From NCBI RefSeq assembly GCF_001641335.1, contig NZ_LVEM01000004.1:520557-584556 (forward strand): a DNA stretch of 64,000 bases, given 5' to 3'. Made by a program: the position numbers and the translations under genes. Below the pieces are notes generated by a model, which ran no database searches, was not told the DNA's origin, and was given only the letters and a program-made list of their open reading frames with translations. Positions 58,971 to 64,000 of the stretch are shown piece by piece. The stretch is from Bradyrhizobium stylosanthis. GTDB lineage: Bacteria; Pseudomonadota; Alphaproteobacteria; Rhizobiales; Xanthobacteraceae. Numbering within the stretch: position 1 is the first letter of the stretch; each line of letters opens with the position of its first letter.

Positions 58971-59177
58971 CTAGCTCGTCGGAGCGTCGCCGGAATCGTC
59001 CGGCATCACGCCGGAGCCCGGCGTCTTGCTCTTGTCGGTTAACTCGGGATCGCGCGTTGCTTCGCGCGACGGCGAGCCCTTCGAACCTGCCTTGTGCACG
59101 GCCTGGGCACGCTGCTTGTCGCGCGGCTGCTCCTCGCCGCGTTCGTCCCTGACGATGCCATGATGAGAATTCGCCAT
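58971..59177 (-). CDS. small hydrophilic hypothetical protein, 68 aa
   Basis: 68 aa. SD GAGAGGACAGC precedes ATG 59177. Composition is polar (RDERGEEQPRDKQRAQAVHK, REATRDPELTDKSKTPGSG), so probably disordered. A weak EcfG-like promoter lies 37 bp upstream. No family recognised. Confidence 0.7.
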   Translation of the reverse strand: MANSHHGIVRDERGEEQPRDKQRAQAVHKAGSKGSPSREATRDPELTDKSKTPGSGVMPDDSGDAPTS

Positions 59178-59213
59178 GCTGTCCTCTCGCCTCTGTGAAT
59201 CTCTCGAGGCGTT

Positions 59214-59238
59214 TACGCGCAGGACCGTCGAACGTTCC
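59214..59238 (-). promoter_or_regulatory. weak EcfG-like promoter
   Basis: Minus strand GGAAC (59234-59238), 16 nt, CGTA (59214-59217) instead of CGTT. The GGAACGTTC stretch is identical to that before the PRC-barrel gene. Confidence 0.45.
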
Positions 59239-59258
59239 GGCGCGCGCGAGGTCGGGCG

Positions 59259-59390
59259 CTAGCTATGCGCCGCATGGACCGCGGCAGATGCGTTCTCGAG
59301 ATGCACCTGCCGCACCGTCGTCACCGTCGCGAACGCGACCGAGACGCCAAAGGCGAGAATGAGCGAAAGAAGAGCGAGACGCGGAGCCAT
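59259..59390 (-). CDS. 43-residue hydrophobic small protein
   Basis: Starts ATG 59390 behind a strong SD (AAGGAGATTTTGCA). Reads MAPRLALLSLILAFGVSVAF then TVTTVRQVHLENASAA and ends AAHS. One N-terminal hydrophobic segment (residues 5-22) suggests a single-pass membrane or secreted peptide. No paralogue in the window. Too short for most gene finders. No clear promoter; a GGAAC at about 59445 has no fitting -10. Confidence 0.65.
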   Translation of the reverse strand: MAPRLALLSLILAFGVSVAFATVTTVRQVHLENASAAVHAAHS

Positions 59391-59509
59391 TGCAAAATCT
59401 CCTTCTGGAATCGCAAATCGGCACGATTGACTTGTTCCCGGATGATCCTGGATCGGTCACTTCTAGTCCGTGCGCGGCCTCACACGCGGATTCACGGCGG
59501 CGGGGTCGC

Positions 59510-59704
59510 CTATGCCTCCTGCGTCCGAGGGATACGGACCTTCACGGGCGGGACTTCACCGTCGAGCCAGTCCTGCTCCTCCGCGAGCGCCGTCCAGGCG
59601 TCCGCCATGCGCGAGTAGCGCTTGTAGGCGGGCTGCCCTTCCGCACGTTCGGCAAGCTGCAGGCAGTTGTCGGCGTTATCCCTGAAAATGTCAGACTGTT
59701 TCAT
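59510..59704 (-). CDS. small hypothetical protein, 64 aa
   Basis: 64 aa. DIFRDNADNCLQLAERAEGQ and YKRYSRMADAWTALAEEQDW form two helices, and the tail is VPPVKVRIPRTQEA. This is a recurrent rhizobial small-protein pattern. ATG 59704 chosen; ATG 59734 (MQEFRPHVLS) has a better AAGG spacing and is possible. Unknown function. Confidence 0.65.
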   Translation of the reverse strand: MKQSDIFRDNADNCLQLAERAEGQPAYKRYSRMADAWTALAEEQDWLDGEVPPVKVRIPRTQEA

Positions 59705-59798
59705 CGACAAGACGTGGGGTCGGAACTCCTGCATCGCAACCGCCCTTACCGCATCGTAACGTCCGGGGAACTTCGCACGGCATCGGTCATTGTCAGGG

Positions 59799-60308
59799 AT
59801 GCGAGTTCTTGTCGCGATCGTCCTGATGTTCATCAGCACCGCCGCGCTTGCCGACAACACCGGCGAGCAGCGGCCGGACGGCCGTGCGCCGACGGCCACC
59901 GATGTCATCAGCGGCCTCTATGCTTTCAGCCGCTTTCAGCAGGGCCTTCTGGAGAGCACCGACCTGAAGGGCAATGCGGAGGTGAAGAACCTCGCCGCCT
60001 TGCGCGCCGAGGAGGCGGCAAAACGCGACAAGACGCTGAAGGAGATCCAGGCGGCGATCGGCGCCGAGCCGCACGTCGGCAAGACGGCCGCGGGCGCAAG
60101 CCTCGCCGAGCCCGACTCCTCCGAGGGCCCCGCCTACATACGCACCTTCTATGCCGCGCAGATCCCCGAATACGAGACCGCCATCACCCTGCTCGAACGC
60201 TACCTGAAGGGGCCCGACAATGCGACGCTCGCAGCCTTTGCTCGCGAGCAGCTTCCGGTGCTGCGCGCGCAGGTCAAGGACGCCGAGCGCACCATGGCGG
60301 ACAAGTAG
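59799..60308 (+). CDS. secreted helical hypothetical protein
   Basis: 169 aa with signal peptide MRVLVAIVLMFISTAALAD. Helical mature domain: FQQGLLESTDLKGNAEVKNL and LAALRAEEAAKRDKTLKEIQ, then AQIPEYETAITLLERYLKG and EQLPVLRAQVKDAERTMADK. This resembles DUF4142-type periplasmic proteins in layout, though the match is by eye. Convergent with the next gene. Confidence 0.7.
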   Translation: MRVLVAIVLMFISTAALADNTGEQRPDGRAPTATDVISGLYAFSRFQQGLLESTDLKGNAEVKNLAALRAEEAAKRDKTLKEIQAAIGAEPHVGKTAAGASLAEPDSSEGPAYIRTFYAAQIPEYETAITLLERYLKGPDNATLAAFAREQLPVLRAQVKDAERTMADK

Positions 60309-60314
60309 CCGCCC

Positions 60315-60617
60315 TCACTTGTCGTTGGGATGATGCTGCTGGCTCTCGGGCCGCACCGTGCGATTGCTCTCCGGCATCTTGTCCCGGCCCGCATCCCCAT
60401 TGTCGTCCTTGCCTCCCGAGGTCGACGTGCCGCTGCCGCTGGGGTTCGACCGGGTCGCTGCCCCCGTGGTCGGCGTATCCGCCCGCGGGGTGGCGGAGCT
60501 TGCGGCGGGATCGCCGGTCACCGCGCCGCGGCCGCTGGGCTCGCCACCCTGTGCGAAGGCCGGACCGGCGAGCAAGGCGATGGTCGCGATCGCTATAAAT
60601 GCTGCTTTCATATGCAT
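60315..60617 (-). CDS. small secreted low-complexity protein
   Basis: 100 aa. SD GGGAG precedes ATG 60617. Signal peptide MHMKAAFIAIATIALLAGPA...FAQ. The mature part is Ser/Thr/Gly/Pro-rich (SGRGAVTGDPAASSATPRA, SNPSGSGTSTSGGKDDNGD) ending QQHHPNDK. No family. An EcfG-like promoter lies 22 bp upstream. Confidence 0.7.
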   Translation of the reverse strand: MHMKAAFIAIATIALLAGPAFAQGGEPSGRGAVTGDPAASSATPRADTPTTGAATRSNPSGSGTSTSGGKDDNGDAGRDKMPESNRTVRPESQQHHPNDK

Positions 60618-60638
60618 GGCGCTCTCCCTGTCCCTGCT

Positions 60639-60663
60639 AACCGGGGGCCTGTTGCTCCGTTCC
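60639..60663 (-). promoter_or_regulatory. EcfG-like promoter
   Basis: Minus strand GGAAC (60659-60663), 16 nt, GGTT (60639-60642). Placed just before the secreted low-complexity gene. Confidence 0.6.
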
Positions 60664-60745
60664 GTCCCCAAGTCCCAGTCCCCCAGGAGTCGAGATCGGC
60701 GGCAACGAACCCTTAGCCAAGGCCGAAACTTTTTGGGAACCGATT

Positions 60746-60770
60746 GGAACCAACCCGAATGAGCGCAGTT
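60746..60770 (+). promoter_or_regulatory. possible EcfG-like promoter of the poly-HAMP gene
   Basis: GGAAC (60746-60750), 16 nt, AGTT (60767-60770), with a second GGAAC at 60736. It lies 139 bp upstream of ATG 60909, so it is less certain than the others. Confidence 0.35.
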
Positions 60771-60908
60771 AATTTGGCCGGGCTGAGCAGAGCAGGTTCC
60801 ATTTCGAAGCGCCGCGACGTTGGCGCTTGATTTCGAATTTGGCTGACGCTCTAGTTTGATCAATTGCGTCGTGCGGCGGATTCGGCCGACGCTTGCGGGG
60901 GAATCAGT

Positions 60909-63900
60909 ATGAGCGACCTCGATCCCGGAACTGCATCACGGTCCGGTCGTCGCGTCCCAAAGCCTAAAACCAACGGAATGTCGGAGCCGGACTCCCGGCC
61001 GGAATTGCTTCTCGCGCTCCAGGCGATGCGCAGCGGCGATTTCTCGGTGCGGATGAGCGGCGACTATCTCGGCATCGACGGCAAGATCGCCGACACCTTT
61101 AACGAGATCATCGCCGCCAACCAGCGCATGGCGCAGCAGCTCGAGCTGGTCGGCCAGGTCGTGGGCCGCGAAGGCAAGACCCGGCAGCGCGTCAAGTTCG
61201 GCCTCGCCTCCGGCTCCTGGGCCGACATGGAAGGCTCGGTCAACACGCTGATCGACGATCTGCTCTGGCCGACGCGCGAGGTAACGCGGGCGGTCGCGGC
61301 GGTGGCGCAAGGCGACCTGCTCCAGACCGTCAAGCTCGACGTCGACGGCCGCCCGCTCCGCGGCGAGTTCCTGCAGTCGGCGAACATCGTCAACACCATG
61401 ATCAAGCAGCTCGGCGTGTTCACCTCCGAGGTGACGCGCGTCGCGCGCGAGGTCGGCACCGAGGGCAAGCTCGGCGGCCAGGCCCAGGTGCACGAGGTGA
61501 CCGGCGTCTGGAAGGACCTCACCGAGAGCGTCAACTCGATGGCGAACAACCTGACCAACCAGGTTCGCAACATCGCCGAGGTGACGATCGCGGTGGCGAA
61601 CGGCGACTTGTCGAAGAAGATCACCGTCGACGTCCGCGGCGAGATCCTTCAGCTCAAGGAAGCCATCAACACGATGGTGGACCAGCTCCGCTCCTTCGCC
61701 TCGGAAGTGACGCGCGTGGCGCGCGAGGTCGGCACCGACGGCAAGCTCGGCGGCCAGGCCATCGTCCCCGGCGTCGCCGGCACCTGGAAGGACCTCACCG
61801 ACTCCGTCAACGCGATGTGCGGCAACCTCACCGCACAGGTCCGCAACATCGCCAACGTCACCACCGCCGTGGCGCGCGGCGACCTCTCGCGCAAGATCAC
61901 GGTGGACGTGCGCGGCGAGATCCTGGAGCTGAAGGACACCATCAACACCATGGTGGACCAGCTCAACTCCTTCGCCTCGGAAGTGACGCGCGTCGCGCGC
62001 GAGGTCGGCACCGAAGGCAAGCTCGGCGGCCAGGCCCAGGTGCCCGGCGTCGCCGGCACCTGGAAGGATCTGACCGACAACGTCAACTTCATGGCCTCGA
62101 ACCTCACCGCTCAGGTCCGCAACATCGCCGACGTCGCGACCGCCATCGCGGGCGGCGACTTGTCCAAGAAGATCACGGTGAACGTCTCGGGCGAGATCCT
62201 TCAGCTGAAGGAAACGCTCAACACCATGGTGGACCAGCTCAACGCCTTCGCCGGCGAAGTCACGCGCGTCGCGCGCGAGGTCGGCACCGAGGGCCGGCTC
62301 GGCGGCCAGGCCAACGTGCTCGGCGTCGCCGGTACCTGGAAGGACCTGACCGAAAGCGTCAACTCGATGGCGTCGAACCTGACGGCGCAGGTTCGCAACA
62401 TCGCCGAGGTGACGACCGCGGTCGCCGGCGGCGACTTGTCCAAGAAGATCACCGTGGACGTGCGCGGCGAAATTCTCGAGCTGAAGGACACCATCAACAC
62501 CATGGTGGACCAGCTCAACGCCTTCGCCGGCGAAGTCACGCGCGTCGCGCGCGAGGTCGGCACCGAAGGCAAGCTCGGCGGCCAGGCCCAGGTGCGCGGC
62601 GTCGCCGGCACCTGGAAGGATCTGACGGACTCGGTCAACTCGATGGCCTCGAACCTCACCGGCCAGGTCCGCAACATCGCCGAAGTCGCGACCGCGGTCG
62701 CCAAGGGCGACCTGTCGAAGAAGATCACGGTGAACGTGTCGGGCGAAATCCTTCAGCTGAAGGAAACGCTCAACACCATGGTCGACCAGCTCAACGCCTT
62801 CGCCGGCGAAGTCACGCGCGTCGCGCGCGAGGTCGGCACCGAAGGCAAGCTCGGCGGCCAGGCCCAGGTGACGGGCGTCGCCGGCACCTGGAAGGACCTC
62901 ACCGACAACGTCAACTCGATGGCGGGCAACCTCACCGCCCAGGTCCGCAACATCGCCGAGGTCGCGACCGCGATCGCCGGCGGCGACCTGTCGCGCAAGA
63001 TCACGGTGGACGTCCGCGGCGAGATCCTTCAGCTCAAGGACACGCTGAACACGATGGTCGACCAGCTCAACCGCTTCGCGGGCGAGGTGACGCGCGTGGC
63101 GCGCGAGGTCGGCACCGAAGGCCGCCTCGGCGGCCAGGCCAACGTGCCCGGCGTCGCCGGCACCTGGAAGGACCTCACCGACAGCGTCAACTCGATGGCG
63201 GGCAACCTCACCGCGCAGGTCCGCAACATCGCCGAAGTGACCACGGCCGTGGCGCGCGGCGACCTCTCGCGCAAGATCACCGTGGACGTGAAGGGCGAAA
63301 TCCTCGAGCTGAAGAACACCATCAACACCATGGTGGACCAGCTCAACGGCTTCGCCGGCGAAGTGACGCGCGTCGCCCGCGAGGTCGGCACCGAAGGCAA
63401 GCTCGGCGGCCAGGCCGAGGTGCCCGGCGTCGCCGGCACCTGGAAGGACCTCACCGACAACGTCAACTTCATGGCCTCGAACCTCACGGCCCAGGTCCGC
63501 AACATCGCCGAGGTCGCGACCGCGATTGCCGGCGGCGACCTGTCGAAGAAGATCACGGTGGACGTGCGCGGCGAGATCCTGCTGCTCAAGGACACCCTGA
63601 ACACCATGGTCGAGCAGCTTCGCTCCTTCGCCGCCGAAGTGACGCGCGTGGCGCGCGAGGTCGGCACCGAAGGCCGCCTCGGTGGTCAGGCCGTCGTGCC
63701 CGGCGTCGGCGGCACCTGGAAGGACCTCACCGACAACGTCAACCTGCTGGCTGCCAACCTCACCACGCAGGTCCGCAACATCGCCGAAGTGACCACCGCC
63801 GTCGCGCGCGGCGACTTGTCCCGCAAGATCACCGTGGACGTGAAGGGCGAAATCCTCGAGCTGAAGAACACCATCAACACCATGGTGGACCAGCTCAACG

Positions 63901-64000
63901 CCTTCGCGGGCGAAGTCACGCGCGTCGCACGCGAGGTCGGCACCGAAGGCGAGCTCGGCGGCCAGGCCCAGGTGCCCGGTGTGGCCGGCACCTGGAAGGA
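60909..64000 (+). CDS. poly-HAMP sensor protein (probable hybrid histidine kinase), C-terminus outside window
   Basis: At least 1030 residues from ATG 60909 (SD GGGGGAATC), running off the window. A polar N-terminus (DLDPGTASRSGRRVPKPKTN) has no membrane segment. First come a diverged HAMP-like unit (residues about 35-80, MRSGDFSVRMSGDY) and a second with GREGKTRQR. Nine complete 92-residue HAMP units then follow, plus the start of a tenth. Each has EVTRVAREVGTEGKLGGQA, the VPGVAGTWKDLT turn and the GDLSKKITVDVRGEIL strand. The sensor-kinase outcome (histidine kinase, receiver) is inferred from known Bradyrhizobium and fungal group III relatives. Confidence 0.92.
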   Translation, partial: MSDLDPGTASRSGRRVPKPKTNGMSEPDSRPELLLALQAMRSGDFSVRMSGDYLGIDGKIADTFNEIIAANQRMAQQLELVGQVVGREGKTRQRVKFGLASGSWADMEGSVNTLIDDLLWPTREVTRAVAAVAQGDLLQTVKLDVDGRPLRGEFLQSANIVNTMIKQLGVFTSEVTRVAREVGTEGKLGGQAQVHEVTGVWKDLTESVNSMANNLTNQVRNIAEVTIAVANGDLSKKITVDVRGEILQLKEAINTMVDQLRSFASEVTRVAREVGTDGKLGGQAIVPGVAGTWKDLTDSVNAMCGNLTAQVRNIANVTTAVARGDLSRKITVDVRGEILELKDTINTMVDQLNSFASEVTRVAREVGTEGKLGGQAQVPGVAGTWKDLTDNVNFMASNLTAQVRNIADVATAIAGGDLSKKITVNVSGEILQLKETLNTMVDQLNAFAGEVTRVAREVGTEGRLGGQANVLGVAGTWKDLTESVNSMASNLTAQVRNIAEVTTAVAGGDLSKKITVDVRGEILELKDTINTMVDQLNAFAGEVTRVAREVGTEGKLGGQAQVRGVAGTWKDLTDSVNSMASNLTGQVRNIAEVATAVAKGDLSKKITVNVSGEILQLKETLNTMVDQLNAFAGEVTRVAREVGTEGKLGGQAQVTGVAGTWKDLTDNVNSMAGNLTAQVRNIAEVATAIAGGDLSRKITVDVRGEILQLKDTLNTMVDQLNRFAGEVTRVAREVGTEGRLGGQANVPGVAGTWKDLTDSVNSMAGNLTAQVRNIAEVTTAVARGDLSRKITVDVKGEILELKNTINTMVDQLNGFAGEVTRVAREVGTEGKLGGQAEVPGVAGTWKDLTDNVNFMASNLTAQVRNIAEVATAIAGGDLSKKITVDVRGEILLLKDTLNTMVEQLRSFAAEVTRVAREVGTEGRLGGQAVVPGVGGTWKDLTDNVNLLAANLTTQVRNIAEVTTAVARGDLSRKITVDVKGEILELKNTINTMVDQLNAFAGEVTRVAREVGTEGELGGQAQVPGVAGTWK
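61431..64000 (+). repeat. tandem 276-bp HAMP-coding repeat
   Basis: The start codon triplet of the V in EVTRVAREVGT recurs at 61431, 61707, 61983, 62259, 62535, 62811, 63087, 63363, 63639 and 63915, exactly 276 bp apart with no indels. Units are near-identical at the DNA level. Long open frames on the minus strand through these units are by-products of the codon pattern. Confidence 0.97.

Noticed and set aside
59391..59460. GGAAC on the minus strand before the 43-aa peptide gene
   Set aside because: At 16-17 nt spacing the -10 position reads TTTG or TTGC, not CGTT, so no EcfG-type promoter is claimed.
59767..59791. GGAAC-N16-CATT before the gene at 59799
   Set aside because: It is too close to the start codon for a leader and differs in the conserved G.
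61064..63991. Series of long minus-strand open frames through the HAMP repeats
   Set aside because: They recur with the 276-bp period, have no SD and encode Ser/Pro/Arg-rich text that mirrors the plus-strand codon pattern.

Overview
The window is typical high-GC alphaproteobacterial chromosome. Protein sequences, gene order and several dispersed intergenic repeats point to Bradyrhizobium or a close Nitrobacteraceae relative; this is recognition by eye, not a database search. Coding density is high. There is no rRNA or tRNA gene, insertion sequence, prophage or CRISPR array that I can see. Both ends cut through a gene: an acyl-CoA dehydrogenase on the left and a very large poly-HAMP sensor protein on the right.

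Layout. 0-7.4 kb: fatty-acid/CoA enzymes, an MFS carrier, a secreted 5'-nucleotidase, an HDAC-fold deacetylase and xseB. 7.4-12.5 kb: dxs, a nucleoside deoxyribosyltransferase, tlyA and an Fe-S rRNA methyltransferase, probably one transcription unit. 12.6-18.2 kb: mixed single genes. 18.4-21.5 kb: a fluoride-resistance locus, with a fluoride riboswitch and terminator followed by an MFS transporter, two CrcB halves, a DUF190 protein and a ClpS. 21.7-25.3 kb: an orphan ABC substrate-binding protein coupled to an FAD oxidoreductase, and a class III cyclase. 25.4-28.1 kb: aroC, a histidine phosphatase and fabI. 28.3-29.7 kb: an ECF sigma factor and a membrane anti-sigma factor. 30-45 kb: a J-domain protein, pdxH, corA, an L,D-transpeptidase, extensin-like and DUF1499 proteins, gcdH and a RibB with a degenerate second domain. 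45-57 kb: a KefB-type antiporter, an aminotransferase, an isolated HpaD-type extradiol dioxygenase, PhoD, nitronate monooxygenase and an HxlR regulator.

57-61 kb is a cluster of very small proteins (43-169 aa), two of them under 55 aa and overlapping or easily missed. Two perfect matches to the alphaproteobacterial general-stress (EcfG) promoter, GGAAC-N16-CGTT, stand at 50861 (His-rich secreted peptide) and 58507 (ribbon-helix-helix protein). Two more with GGAAC-N16-GGTT stand at 57803 and 60639 on the minus strand. I therefore read this end as part of the general stress response regulon. The last 3.1 kb encodes nine complete, indel-free 276-bp HAMP repeats plus a tenth cut by the window edge.

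The most interesting items are the fluoride operon (riboswitch, two oppositely charged CrcB halves, MFS and ClpS), the stress-promoter cluster with an RHH gene whose own repeat boxes overlap its promoter, and the poly-HAMP array with its alternating unit types.
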